Shown here: positions 7,686-16,312 of the stretch, piece after piece
How the letters are laid out: every line of letters starts with the position of its first letter
Numbering within the stretch: the first letter of the stretch is position 1
Assembly: GCA_027065385.1 (NCBI GenBank)
Contig: JAMOOP010000105.1
Span: 1 to 37,869 of the forward strand
DNA length: 37,869 nt
Reading direction: 5' to 3'
Source: Campylobacteraceae bacterium
GTDB lineage: Bacteria; Campylobacterota; Campylobacteria; Campylobacterales; Sulfurovaceae
The notes under the pieces: generated by a model
Told to the model about the DNA's origin: nothing
What the model saw: only the letters and a program-made list of their open reading frames with translations
The model's database searches: none
Translations under genes and position numbers: made by a program

Positions 7686-9902
7686 ATGATGATAAATAAA
7701 GAGGATAGTTTCTTTGTAGAATTTTTAAAAACTATTTTACCGTATAGATGGTCAATAATATTTATTACAATAATAGGTATGTTATTATCTGCACTACATC
7801 TATATTTGACACCATCTGTTTATGAAGCACAAGCTATTATAAAAGTAAAAACAAATAATAATAAAGGGGAGCAGTATAGTGAATTAAACCCTTTAGGTAA
7901 TATATACTCAACAGGAACAGAAAATATTGACCAAGAGTTAGCTATTTTACAAACATTTCACATTCACGATAAAGCCATAGATAAATTAAATTTAGGCGTA
8001 CAGTATTTTATAGAAAAAAATTATAAAAAAAGTGAAATCTTTTCAAATCCACCAATTAAAATTAAAAATATAGAAATATTAAATAAAAAAATTTTAGGAA
8101 AAGATATTTTATTAATTCCTCAAAAGAGTAGTTTTATTATTGAGATAAAAGATAAAAAGTATAAAAAGCTATTTAGTTATAATGAAGAGATAAAAACAGA
8201 GTGGTTTAAATGTATAGTTGAAAAAAAAGCTAAATTTGATATGCCAATATATTTTAGACTAAATGGTAATAATAGAAATATATATGAAAGGATAGTTAAA
8301 AAGAATTTTAAGGCTATAAGAGTAAATAAAAATGCTTCACTTATAAAACTCACATATCAAGATAATTCTCCCAAAAGAGCTACTAATTATCTTAATAATC
8401 TTATGGATATATATAAGAAACAGAGTATTATAAATAAGAGTAGAAGAAATAATAAAGTTTTAGAGTTTATAAATAAACAGCTTATATCTACAGGTAAGGC
8501 TTTAAAACATTCAGAGACAGAGTTAGAGAGATTTAGAATAAAAAATAGTATTATAGAACCAACAAGGCAATCACAATCTCTTTTAGATAGATTAAGTGAT
8601 ATTGAGGTTCAAATATCTCAAGCCCAAATGGAACAAGGACTTATTGAGAGTATTGCATATAGTGTTAGAAAAAATAGAGATTTAGATAATATAACACCAA
8701 CTCTTAGAGAGTTAGGAGATGAACCTACCATAAGATTAATAGAGAGATTACAAGTTTTACAAAGAAGAGCAAATGAGCTTGGTGCAGAACTTACCCCTAA
8801 ACACCCAGAACTTAAAGCTATAAATATAGATATATATAGAACTAGAAGAACTATTCAAAAAAATATAAAACGGCTACAGAAAAATATATCTAAAAAACAG
8901 AAAAATCTATATGCCCAAAAGAGAAAATATGAAAGGAGATTAAAAGTTCTTCCAACAAAAGAGAAAAAACTTATTGATTTACAGCGAAATTATGAAGTTA
9001 GCTCAAAAATGCACTCATATCTTCTTGAAAAACAGGCTGAAAATAAGATGAAAAATGTGGCTACTGTATCGGATTATGAAGTTTTAGATAAAGCATATTC
9101 TAGTGGCTCTCCAATAAAACCTAAAAGAAGTATGAATTTAGCAATTTCTACTATATTTAGTATGATTTTTGCTTCAATCTTAGCTTATATGCGTAGCTCT
9201 ATGAATAATAAACTTCAAAATATAAAAGAGATAAAAGAGCTTACTACTCTTCCACTATATGCAGAACTTCCAATTTTAGAGAACTCAAAATTTTTAACAA
9301 AAGACTCATCACAACTCTTAAAAAGTTTTAGAAATCTTCGTACAAAGATAAATTTTAACCACCCAAAACAAAAAGGTAATGTAATTTTAGTTACATCAAG
9401 CAAAGCAAGAGAGGGAAAGACAAATATAGTAGCAAATTTAGGATATATATTTCAAAAAGCAAATTATAAAACTCTAATTATAGATTTTGACCTCTATAAT
9501 CCACAAATCCATAAAGTTTTTAATCTTAATTTAAATATTGGAACAGGAGAATATCTTCATGCCCAAGAGAATGATATGGATAATCTTATACAAAAGACTA
9601 AATATGAAAATTTAGATATTTTAACAGCAGGTTCAATAACAGAAGATGCTTCAGAGCTTATTTTATCTAGGAGATTATATTTTTTATTAGAGATAGTTAA
9701 AAAGAGATATAACTATATATTTATAGATGCCATACCTCTTAGTATAGAAGCTGATGTTTTATATATTATGAAATATTCTGATGTAAATCTAATTACAGTA
9801 CAAGAGGAGTTTACAAGAAAGTCTTTTATAACTGGTATTCAAAAACATATAGGAGAGTATAAGTTTAAAAATATTGCTATACTAGCAATTACTAATAGTT
9901 AG
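7686..9902 (+). CDS. Polysaccharide co-polymerase with BY-kinase-like domain (Wzz/Wzc type)
   Basis: 738 aa. It has an N-terminal Wzz domain with TM1 at about 20-42, a long periplasmic coiled-coil region containing TPKHPELKA, TM2 at about 481-500, then a cytoplasmic P-loop ATPase. ATPase motifs are SSKAREGKT (about 569-577, Walker A starting with Ser), LIIDFDLYNP (A', about 597) and YIFIDAIPL (B, about 677). The family sets polymer length and couples export to autophosphorylation. The C-terminus stops at ITNS without the tyrosine cluster of Wzc, so autokinase function is doubtful. No Wza lies beside it. Two ATGs (7686, 7689) follow AAAGG. A second homologue begins at 35421. Confidence 0.88.
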   Translation: MMINKEDSFFVEFLKTILPYRWSIIFITIIGMLLSALHLYLTPSVYEAQAIIKVKTNNNKGEQYSELNPLGNIYSTGTENIDQELAILQTFHIHDKAIDKLNLGVQYFIEKNYKKSEIFSNPPIKIKNIEILNKKILGKDILLIPQKSSFIIEIKDKKYKKLFSYNEEIKTEWFKCIVEKKAKFDMPIYFRLNGNNRNIYERIVKKNFKAIRVNKNASLIKLTYQDNSPKRATNYLNNLMDIYKKQSIINKSRRNNKVLEFINKQLISTGKALKHSETELERFRIKNSIIEPTRQSQSLLDRLSDIEVQISQAQMEQGLIESIAYSVRKNRDLDNITPTLRELGDEPTIRLIERLQVLQRRANELGAELTPKHPELKAINIDIYRTRRTIQKNIKRLQKNISKKQKNLYAQKRKYERRLKVLPTKEKKLIDLQRNYEVSSKMHSYLLEKQAENKMKNVATVSDYEVLDKAYSSGSPIKPKRSMNLAISTIFSMIFASILAYMRSSMNNKLQNIKEIKELTTLPLYAELPILENSKFLTKDSSQLLKSFRNLRTKINFNHPKQKGNVILVTSSKAREGKTNIVANLGYIFQKANYKTLIIDFDLYNPQIHKVFNLNLNIGTGEYLHAQENDMDNLIQKTKYENLDILTAGSITEDASELILSRRLYFLLEIVKKRYNYIFIDAIPLSIEADVLYIMKYSDVNLITVQEEFTRKSFITGIQKHIGEYKFKNIAILAITNS

Positions 9903-9917
9903 AGGATATTACCTCTA
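9900..9917. terminator. Small hairpin between convergent genes
   Basis: TAGAGG (9900-9905) pairs with CCTCTA (9912-9917) over a 6-nt loop. It overlaps the stop codons of both the co-polymerase gene and hisIE. The stem is short, so this is a weak bidirectional terminator candidate. Confidence 0.3.
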
Positions 9918-10580
9918 GCTATCTCTACTCTCTTTCTCTTCTATTCCACTCTTACCAAATCTTCTAGCTAACTCTTGTTTTACTCTATCTGGTGTAATAT
10001 CTCTATATCCAAGTGCTACTAATGAGTGATATAGTAAATCAGCCATTTCATAAATAACCTGTTTATCACTCTCTCTATCTACAGCCACACAAACCTCATT
10101 AGCCTCTTCTATAATTTTACTAACCATTAGCTCTTTATTGTTTAAAAGCTTTTGTGTCCAAGATTTAGTAATCTCTTTAGAATTTTTTCTCTCTAAAATA
10201 GTATGATATAGAGTATCAACCACTCCATAAATAGAGTCTGTATCTACCTCTTTTTCCAATACTATTTTATCTTTAATTACAGATGTAAAAAAACAGCTCT
10301 TCCGTCCTGTGTGACACGCTACACCATTCTGTTTTATTTTTAATACTACAGTATCAGCATCACAATCTAATAGTACATCTTTTACCTCTTGGGTATGGTT
10401 TGAGCTTTCACCCTTTTTCCAAAGTCTTTGACGACTTCGGCTAAAGTAGTGAGCGTAACCTGTACTTAGTGTTAAGTTGTAAGCCTCTTCGTTCATATAG
10501 GCTAACATTAACACCTCACCCGTCTTATAATCTTGTGCAATAGCAGGGATTAGAGGATTTTTTTGCCAATGAATATTCAT
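9915..10580 (-). CDS. hisIE: Bifunctional phosphoribosyl-AMP cyclohydrolase / phosphoribosyl-ATP pyrophosphatase
   Basis: 221 aa carrying histidine biosynthesis steps 2 and 3 in one chain. The HisI half (1 to about 110) has the metal-site motifs DCDADTVVL and GVACHTGRKSCF. The HisE half (about 115-205) has the MazG-like helix set with KIIEEANEV and EMADLLYH. The cytoplasmic enzyme hydrolyses PR-ATP to PR-AMP and then opens the ring to ProFAR. It is the last gene of the minus-strand operon ilvE-SPFH-hisIE, 9 bp after the SPFH gene. Normal length, all key residues present. Confidence 0.96.
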   Translation of the reverse strand: MNIHWQKNPLIPAIAQDYKTGEVLMLAYMNEEAYNLTLSTGYAHYFSRSRQRLWKKGESSNHTQEVKDVLLDCDADTVVLKIKQNGVACHTGRKSCFFTSVIKDKIVLEKEVDTDSIYGVVDTLYHTILERKNSKEITKSWTQKLLNNKELMVSKIIEEANEVCVAVDRESDKQVIYEMADLLYHSLVALGYRDITPDRVKQELARRFGKSGIEEKESRDS

Positions 10581-10589
10581 ATTTTTCCT

Positions 10590-11702
10590 TTATTGTCCAG
10601 ATGAGATAACTCTCTGCTCTTTTCCTTTTGCATCAACCCAAATATTAGGTACTGCTCCACCAGGTGTTAGGAAGATTTGTGCATCTCTATTTACTTTTAG
10701 TGCCTCATTAAATTTAGCTTGTGTTTTAATTTGCTCTAATTGAAGAAGTTCAGCTGTTAAAGAGTCTGATATTAACTTATTGGCTTTTGATTGCTCTTCG
10801 GCTTCAATTCTAATCTTATCTGCTTGACCTTGTGCTTCAATTCTATTTCTTTCAGCTTCACCTCTTGCGATTTCAGCCTTTGTTTGAGCTTGTTGTTTAG
10901 CTTTCTCTTTCTGTTGCTCTGCAATAGTTACATCTTGTTTTGCAGCTTGAACTTCCTCTATTTTTGCTTTAATTTTAGGAGGTAAAACAATATTTCTAAG
11001 TTCAACTGATGATAAAATAACAGGTTGTCCTTCTAGTGAACTAACTTTCTCTGTAACTTTTGTCTGAATTGCACTTGCTATCTCATTTCTCATTTCAGGA
11101 AGTTTTTCTGCTGGATATTTCCCAACTACATCTCTTACTACCTCTCTTACTTTAGAGTTAATAATCTTCTCTTCCCAACTAGAACCCCAAGTCTCTATGG
11201 TTTTTGGCGCACTCTCTGCTCTTAGTGAGTATTGAACTGCAATATCAATACTAACAGTTAAACCTCTTTGGTCAAGAACTTGAATTGCAGGATTTCGTCT
11301 AAGTCCACCCTCAAAACCACCTTTTGATAGACTATTTGAGTAGTTATCTCCAATAGCACTATTGTGTGTATCACTATATGTAATTAGTCTAACTCTTGTA
11401 TTAACAGGAATAATTCTTTCTAAAATAGGTATATAAAAGTGTAATCCAGCTTTTAATGGTGTCTCATCAAATTTACCAGTTCTTACTTTTATTCCCACTT
11501 CACCAGAGTTTATAATAGTAAATGGTTTTAAAAATACAAGTGCTATAATAATAGCTAATCCTATAAATATAAATTGAGGTGCTTGTCTGCTACCTCCTCC
11601 TCCACCATTATCATCTGATGTTTTTCTTAGGTGAGGAGTTTTATTGTTTCCTCCACCACTCGGTTGTTTTTTCTTAAAATAGTCATTCATATCTGCTGGC
11701 AT
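10590..11702 (-). CDS. SPFH/prohibitin-family membrane protein (HflK/HflC-like)
   Basis: 370 aa. A glycine-rich cytoplasmic N-terminus (1-42) precedes one membrane segment (about 44-62). The SPFH domain follows (about 67-230), starting with VNSGEVGIK-like INSGEVGIKVRTGKFDE. A long charged coiled coil (about 230-320) is rich in QQKEKAKQQ and ARGEAERNRIEAQGQA repeats. Such proteins form ring or cage scaffolds in the inner membrane and often restrain FtsH proteolysis. It is not obviously HflK or HflC, and no second SPFH gene is beside it. It lies between ilvE and hisIE with 9-bp gaps. Confidence 0.88.
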   Translation of the reverse strand: MPADMNDYFKKKQPSGGGNNKTPHLRKTSDDNGGGGGSRQAPQFIFIGLAIIIALVFLKPFTIINSGEVGIKVRTGKFDETPLKAGLHFYIPILERIIPVNTRVRLITYSDTHNSAIGDNYSNSLSKGGFEGGLRRNPAIQVLDQRGLTVSIDIAVQYSLRAESAPKTIETWGSSWEEKIINSKVREVVRDVVGKYPAEKLPEMRNEIASAIQTKVTEKVSSLEGQPVILSSVELRNIVLPPKIKAKIEEVQAAKQDVTIAEQQKEKAKQQAQTKAEIARGEAERNRIEAQGQADKIRIEAEEQSKANKLISDSLTAELLQLEQIKTQAKFNEALKVNRDAQIFLTPGGAVPNIWVDAKGKEQRVISSGQ

Positions 11703-11711
11703 TAAAATCCT

Positions 11712-12632
11712 TTAATTAATATATGTTAAGTGTTGAATATAGTCAGGATTTTTTCCTGCTACAACGGCAAAATATGCACTCTGGAGTTTTTCTGTAATAT
11801 CTCCTCTACAGCCTTTTCCTATAACTCTAGCATCAACCTCTCTAACTGGAGTAAGTTCTGCAGCTGTTCCTGTTAAAAATGCTTCATCTGCTATATATAT
11901 CTCTTCTCTTGTAATTCGTCTTCTTACTACCTCTATACCCATATCTTTAGCTAAATCAATAATAGTAGCTTGTGTAATAGACTCTAGTGTATTATCACTC
12001 GGAGGAGAGATTAATTTTCCATCTCTAACCATAAAGAAACATGCCCCACTAGCTTCTGCTATATAACCTTGGTCATCTCTTAAAAGTGCTTCATCATATC
12101 CAGCTTCTACTGCTTCATATTTTGCCATTTGAGAGTTTAAGTAGTTTGCTACAGCTTTTGCTTTTCCCATACTTGAAGTGTTTGGAGTTCTTGTAAAAGA
12201 TGAAATTTTTAATCTAATCCCTTTTTTAAGACCCTCTTCACCTAAATATGCTCCCCACTCCCAAGCTGATATTGAAACCTCTACAGGTGCATCTTTATGA
12301 TATAGACCCATAACACCATAACCTAAATATACTAATGGACGAATATAAGCACCATTAAATAACTTATTTTCTTGAAGTAATTTAATTTGAGCATTATTTA
12401 GCTCTTCTAATGTATATGGTACATCTAATAGTGTCATTTTTGATGAATTTATAAGTCTTTGTGTATGCTCTTTTAGTTTAAAAATGGCACATCTTCCATC
12501 AACTGTTTTATATGCCTTTGTTCCTTCTATAGCTCCATTGCCATAGTGAAGTGTATGTGTTAGTACATGAACCTTTGCTTCGTCCCAAGGGGTAAGCTTT
12601 CCGTTCATCCAAATATATTTTGCTTTATTCAT
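11712..12632 (-). CDS. ilvE: Branched-chain amino-acid aminotransferase
   Basis: A PLP-dependent class IV aminotransferase that makes Val, Leu and Ile from their 2-oxo acids. It shows YIWMNGKL, HVLTHTLHYG, the PLP lysine in GKAKAVANYLNS and the LTGTAAELTPV motif. I choose the ATG at 12632 because GGAG lies 9 nt before it. An in-frame ATG at 12647 adds five residues but has no ribosome-binding site. From 12632 the protein is 306 aa, normal for IlvE, with the PLP lysine at residue 159. First gene of the operon with the SPFH protein and hisIE. Confidence 0.95.
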   Translation of the reverse strand: MNKAKYIWMNGKLTPWDEAKVHVLTHTLHYGNGAIEGTKAYKTVDGRCAIFKLKEHTQRLINSSKMTLLDVPYTLEELNNAQIKLLQENKLFNGAYIRPLVYLGYGVMGLYHKDAPVEVSISAWEWGAYLGEEGLKKGIRLKISSFTRTPNTSSMGKAKAVANYLNSQMAKYEAVEAGYDEALLRDDQGYIAEASGACFFMVRDGKLISPPSDNTLESITQATIIDLAKDMGIEVVRRRITREEIYIADEAFLTGTAAELTPVREVDARVIGKGCRGDITEKLQSAYFAVVAGKNPDYIQHLTYIN

Positions 12633-12791
12633 ATTTTGTTGCTCCATGCAAAAATTAATTGGTGATTTTAACTAAATTAGGGTTAAAAAGAGACATTATC
12701 AATTTTTATAATAGAAAAAAGGCTCTATTATTAATATTTAAAAGTTAAATAGCTATAGTATATTATGCAAATTAATTTTAAAGGAAGAAAT

Positions 12792-13271
12792 ATGATTAGA
12801 AAAGAGTTTTTAATGGCAATAGCAGTATCAGCACTACTTTTAGGAGGGTGTGTTGATTCATCAACTGGTGCAGCAGCTAAAGCTGATATGGAAGCTGAAA
12901 GTGGTCACAAAACTGAAGCAAAAGTAGAGAAAAAAGCAGAAGAGAAAAAGGTAGAAGAGAAGAAAGCAGAAGCTCCAAAGGCTGAAGCAAAAAAAGAAGA
13001 AGCTCCTGCTCCAAAAGCTGAAGAGAAAGCTCCAGCAACAGATAGTGTAAATGTAACTGCTTGTGCAGGTTGTCACGGTGCAAACTTTGAGAAAAAAGCT
13101 ATGGGTGTATCTAAAATTGTTAAAGATATGACAAAAGATGAGATTGTAAAAGCTCTTAAAGGTTATAAAGATGGCTCTTATGGTGCTTCTATGAAAGCAT
13201 TAATGAAAGGTCAAGCGATGCCACTTGATGATGCAAAAATTGAAGCTATTGCTAATAAATTTGGTAAGTAG
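12792..13271 (+). CDS. Lipoprotein c-type cytochrome on an EAK-rich stalk
   Basis: 159 aa. The signal peptide ends in lipobox LLGGC (Cys20), so the protein is membrane-anchored. Residues about 30-85 form a low-complexity Ala/Glu/Lys/Pro stalk (KVEEKKAEAPKAEAKKEE). The C-terminal domain is a small class I cytochrome c with CAGCH (C91, C94, H95) and a methionine-rich end (KALMKGQAMPL). I chose ATG 12792 because AAGGAAG lies just before it; the in-frame ATG at 12765 would precede the signal peptide. The heme domain is nearly the same as the soluble cytochrome 13421-13711, indicating duplication. A periplasmic electron-shuttle role is inferred. Confidence 0.9.
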   Translation: MIRKEFLMAIAVSALLLGGCVDSSTGAAAKADMEAESGHKTEAKVEKKAEEKKVEEKKAEAPKAEAKKEEAPAPKAEEKAPATDSVNVTACAGCHGANFEKKAMGVSKIVKDMTKDEIVKALKGYKDGSYGASMKALMKGQAMPLDDAKIEAIANKFGK

Positions 13272-13285
13272 TTTTATTCTTTAAA

Positions 13286-13306
13286 GAGGTCTTAAGACAA
13301 GACCTC
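13286..13306 (+). terminator. Hairpin terminator after the lipoprotein cytochrome
   Basis: GAGGTCTT (13286-13293) pairs with AAGACCTC (13299-13306) over a 5-nt loop and is followed by a T-rich stretch (CTTTTATTG). It separates the two cytochrome genes into different transcripts. Confidence 0.6.
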
Positions 13307-13420
13307 ACATCTTTTATTGTTATAATAATGATAACAAATTCAAAAAAACACAATTAATACACAAAATGTTTTTATACTACGCTTGTAAAAAATAGAAAAA
13401 CACACTAAAGGACATAAAAC

Positions 13421-13711
13421 ATGAAAACAATCGTAAAAATCGTAGCAGTAGCAGCACTATTATCACCAGCAGTATATGCAGCAGCAAATACAGCAGCTTG
13501 TGCAGGTTGTCACGGTGCAAACTTTGAAAAGAAAGCTCTTGGTAAATCTAAAGTTGTTAAAGATATGACAAAAGATGAGATTGTAAAATCTCTTAAAGGT
13601 TATAAAGATGGTAGTTATGGTGGAGCTATGAAGGGTATGATGAAAGGTCAAGTAGCAAAACTTAGTGATGCTGATATTGAAGAAATTGCAACAAAAGTTG
13701 GAAAAAAATAG
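13421..13711 (+). CDS. Soluble periplasmic c553-type cytochrome c
   Basis: 96 aa. A Sec signal (1-20, ending AVYA) precedes a compact class I cytochrome with CAGCH (C27, C30, H31). Met residues in KGMMKGQV are candidate sixth ligands. AAAGGA precedes the ATG, and TATACT at 13373-13378 is a fitting -10. The domain matches the C-terminal half of the preceding lipoprotein cytochrome nearly residue for residue, including KDMTKDEIVK and LKGYKDGSYG. It probably carries electrons between the cytochrome bc1 complex and terminal reductases or oxidases; the partner is not shown here. Confidence 0.93.
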   Translation: MKTIVKIVAVAALLSPAVYAAANTAACAGCHGANFEKKALGKSKVVKDMTKDEIVKSLKGYKDGSYGGAMKGMMKGQVAKLSDADIEEIATKVGKK

Positions 13712-13729
13712 TCTATAAACATCTCCTTG

Positions 13730-13749
13730 ACACCTCTTTTATGAGGTGT
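13730..13749 (+). terminator. Hairpin terminator after the soluble cytochrome
   Basis: ACACCTC (13730-13736) pairs with GAGGTGT (13743-13749) over TTTTAT, followed by GTTTAGTTCTCTCTT. Modest stem but well placed, 19 bp after the stop codon. Confidence 0.5.
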
Positions 13750-13794
13750 GTTTAGTTCTCTCTTAAAAAAAATCATTCTTAACTCTTATTTTGT

Positions 13795-13800
13795 TATAAT
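13795..13800 (+). promoter_or_regulatory. -10 element for the aldehyde dehydrogenase gene
   Basis: TATAAT within TTTTGTTATAATC, 24 bp before the ATG at 13824, with AAAAAGG just upstream of the start. No -35 is recognisable. Confidence 0.5.
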
Positions 13801-13823
13801 CAATCCAAAAAGGTACAGTTAGT

Positions 13824-15275
13824 ATGTTTGGAATATTTGAAAGTAATAGTAGCATTATTGATGCTAAAGTTTTTATGGGAAGCTTAGAAGAGAGTAGAGA
13901 AAAGATAGAAGAGAGAAGAAGTCCTTATAATGGAGAAGTTGTATCTAGGTATCCTGTGTGTAATGAAGAGGATACAAAAAGAGCATTAGATATTGCAAAA
14001 AAAGCATCTTTTCAAACTGCTAAATCTCCTCTACATCAAAGAGTTGCGTGGTTAGAAGATGTAGCAAAAAATTTAAGAAAATATAGAGAAGATATAGCTC
14101 TAACTTTAGTTGATGAGGTAGCTAAACCTTTAGCTTTTGCTAGAGTTGAGGTTGATAGATGTATTGAGACTATAGAGATAACTGCTAAAGAGTTAGTAGC
14201 TCTTCATGGTGAAACAATCCCTACTGATATTGCACCAAGTGGTAAAAAAACTATAGCGTATTTTAGTAGAGTACCTGTTGGAGTTGTAGCTTGTATTACC
14301 CCTTTTAATTTCCCTTTAAATCTTGTAGCTCATAAAATAGCCCCAGCCTTAGGTGCAGGAAATGCTGTTGTTTTAAAACCAACCCCAGAAGCTCCACTTA
14401 CTGCTTATAAATTGGCAAAACTATTTATATCATCAGAATATGCAATTGAGAATGCTTTAAGTGTGGTCTATGGTGATGTAGAGGTAGGTAGCACACTTGT
14501 AAAGAGTTCAATTCCTAGAGTGTTATCGTTTACAGGCTCTGTTCCAGTTGGACATATTATTACAAGAGAAGCAGGAATTAAAAAAGTTAGCCTTGAACTT
14601 GGTGGAAATGCAGCTACTTTTATTGACCAAAGTGCTGATATTTGCTACTCTGCAAAAAGATGTACCTTTGGAGCTTTTATTAATAGTGGGCAGGTTTGTA
14701 TATCTCTTCAAAGAATTTTTGTTCATGAAGATATTTATAATAAATTTGCAGAGACTATAGCAAAAGAGAGTAGAGAGCTAAAGGTTGGTTCACCTTATGA
14801 AGAAGATACTTTTATGGGACCTCTTATAGATAAAGAGTCTCTAAATCGTGCAAAAAGTTGGGTAGAGAGTGCAAAAAGTGAGGGTGCTAAAGTTATAGCT
14901 GGAGGAGAAGAGATAGATGGAAGTTTTGCCCCTACTATTATGGCTAACGTTACTGATAGTATGAATATTATATGTGAAGAGGTTTTTGCTCCTATTGTTA
15001 GTTTAATAAAAGTTAAATCTTATGATGAAGCAATAGTTAAAATGAATGACTCTCCTTATGGCTTACAGTTTTCTATATTTACAAATGATTTAAAAATAAC
15101 ACAACAATTTATAGATGATGCCCAGTGTGGAGGGGTTGTTATTAATGATATTCCAACACTTAGATTTGATGTTCAACCTTATGGTGGAAGTAAACTATCT
15201 GGAATTGGTAGAGAGGGTCCAAAGTGGGCATTAGAGGAGTTTACAGAGATTAAAAGTGTTGTAATTTGCGAGTAG
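13824..15275 (+). CDS. NAD(P)-dependent aldehyde dehydrogenase
   Basis: 483 aa, a full ALDH-superfamily enzyme that oxidises an aldehyde to its acid. Key motifs are TPFNFPLN (N162), the cofactor lysine LKPTPEAP (K185), FTGSVPVG (236-243), the general base SLELGGN (E258) and the catalytic cysteine NSGQVCIS (C292). The overall style resembles the lactaldehyde/glyceraldehyde-3-phosphate (GapN-like) branch, but the substrate is not decided by the sequence. It appears to be a single-gene transcript, with its own promoter and a spacer of 66 bp to the next gene. Confidence 0.93.
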   Translation: MFGIFESNSSIIDAKVFMGSLEESREKIEERRSPYNGEVVSRYPVCNEEDTKRALDIAKKASFQTAKSPLHQRVAWLEDVAKNLRKYREDIALTLVDEVAKPLAFARVEVDRCIETIEITAKELVALHGETIPTDIAPSGKKTIAYFSRVPVGVVACITPFNFPLNLVAHKIAPALGAGNAVVLKPTPEAPLTAYKLAKLFISSEYAIENALSVVYGDVEVGSTLVKSSIPRVLSFTGSVPVGHIITREAGIKKVSLELGGNAATFIDQSADICYSAKRCTFGAFINSGQVCISLQRIFVHEDIYNKFAETIAKESRELKVGSPYEEDTFMGPLIDKESLNRAKSWVESAKSEGAKVIAGGEEIDGSFAPTIMANVTDSMNIICEEVFAPIVSLIKVKSYDEAIVKMNDSPYGLQFSIFTNDLKITQQFIDDAQCGGVVINDIPTLRFDVQPYGGSKLSGIGREGPKWALEEFTEIKSVVICE

Positions 15276-15304
15276 TTTTTCACTTTTTTATAACAAAGTT
15301 ATGT

Positions 15305-15310
15305 TATACT
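15305..15310 (+). promoter_or_regulatory. -10 element for DUF420-bcp-tilS
   Basis: TATACT in AAGTTATGTTATACTTTAA, about 32 bp before the ATG at 15342, which is preceded by the purine-rich AAAGAGAG. Confidence 0.45.
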
Positions 15311-15341
15311 TTAAGCCAAAATTAATAAAAGAGAGATTTAG

Positions 15342-15821
15342 ATGAACTATATGTTTCAGTTAGGGTTCTTAGGTACAAAAGCCCCTTTTTTTATGGATAT
15401 TACTATAATATTTATGGTAATTTTACCATTTTTGGTGGCTTTTGCTATTTGGTTAGCAATAAAGGAGTTTCACTCAATTCATGTTAAAATGCAAATTACA
15501 CTATTTTTAATAACACTTGCACTCTTTATATATTCTATATATAATATATATTTCGTTGTAGGATTTAATAATTATATTCAAAATAGCTCAATAAATAGTA
15601 CTCTACTCTTCTATTTTTCTATATTTTATATAGTAATTGAGTCAGTTACTATAATTATGTGGTATTATACAATAAGATTTGCAATAGCAGATAGCCAAAG
15701 AAGAGCATTACCAGGGTTATATAGTACAAGTCATAGAAAATCAGGAAGAGTATCTGCTTTTTTAATAATCTTAACATCTATAATATATATCTCTCTATAC
15801 TTAACGCTCTTTATTATTTAA
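15342..15821 (+). CDS. DUF420-like integral membrane protein
   Basis: 159 aa with four predicted membrane helices (about 18-42, 50-72, 84-110, 138-158). The start LGFLGTKAPFFMD and the HRKSGRVSA segment before the last helix fit the DUF420 family, which is found near respiratory oxidase genes. The biochemical role is not settled. Short gap (14 bp) to bcp, so the two are probably cotranscribed. Confidence 0.72.
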   Translation: MNYMFQLGFLGTKAPFFMDITIIFMVILPFLVAFAIWLAIKEFHSIHVKMQITLFLITLALFIYSIYNIYFVVGFNNYIQNSSINSTLLFYFSIFYIVIESVTIIMWYYTIRFAIADSQRRALPGLYSTSHRKSGRVSAFLIILTSIIYISLYLTLFII

Positions 15822-15835
15822 AAAAGGATTTATTT

Positions 15836-16312
15836 ATGTTAGAGATTGGTGATAGTATCCCAAATTTTTGTCTTCCAAATCAAGATGAAGAGGAGATATG
15901 TTTTAGAGATATAAAGGGTAGATGGATAGTTTTATATTTCTATCCAAAAGATAATACACCAGGTTGCACAATAGAAGCGTGTGATTTTACAGAAGCTATG
16001 CCAGATTTTAGAGAACTTGGTGCTATAGTATTAGGTGTAAGTCCAGATAGTCCAAGAAAACATAGAAACTTTATAGCAAAAAAAGATTTAAAAATAACAC
16101 TTCTTGCAGATGAGTCAAAAGAGTTATGTAAAATATTTGGTGTATGGCAACTTAAAAAGAATTTTGGAAAAGAGTATATGGGAGTTGTAAGAAGCACATT
16201 TTTAATATCTCCTGATGGTAAAATAGCTTTTAAATGGAAAAAGGTTAGAGTAAAAGGGCATGTAGAGGCTGTAAAAGAGAAGCTTCTTCAGTTAACCAAT
16301 GCTTCATCTTAA
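15836..16312 (+). CDS. bcp: Thiol peroxidase / bacterioferritin comigratory protein
   Basis: 158 aa, a one- or two-Cys peroxiredoxin of the PrxQ group. It reduces hydrogen peroxide and organic hydroperoxides using thioredoxin-type donors. It has FYPKDNTPGCTIEACDF with peroxidatic and likely resolving cysteines five residues apart, and RSTFLISPDGKI. AAAAAGG precedes the ATG. Its last 14 bases overlap the tilS start. Cytoplasmic, normal length. Confidence 0.95.
   Translation: MLEIGDSIPNFCLPNQDEEEICFRDIKGRWIVLYFYPKDNTPGCTIEACDFTEAMPDFRELGAIVLGVSPDSPRKHRNFIAKKDLKITLLADESKELCKIFGVWQLKKNFGKEYMGVVRSTFLISPDGKIAFKWKKVRVKGHVEAVKEKLLQLTNASS

Noticed and set aside
12861-13083. Two minus-strand open frames rich in Phe/Ser/Leu
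   Set aside because: They are the complement of the EAK-rich stalk of the lipoprotein cytochrome; low-complexity shadow frames.
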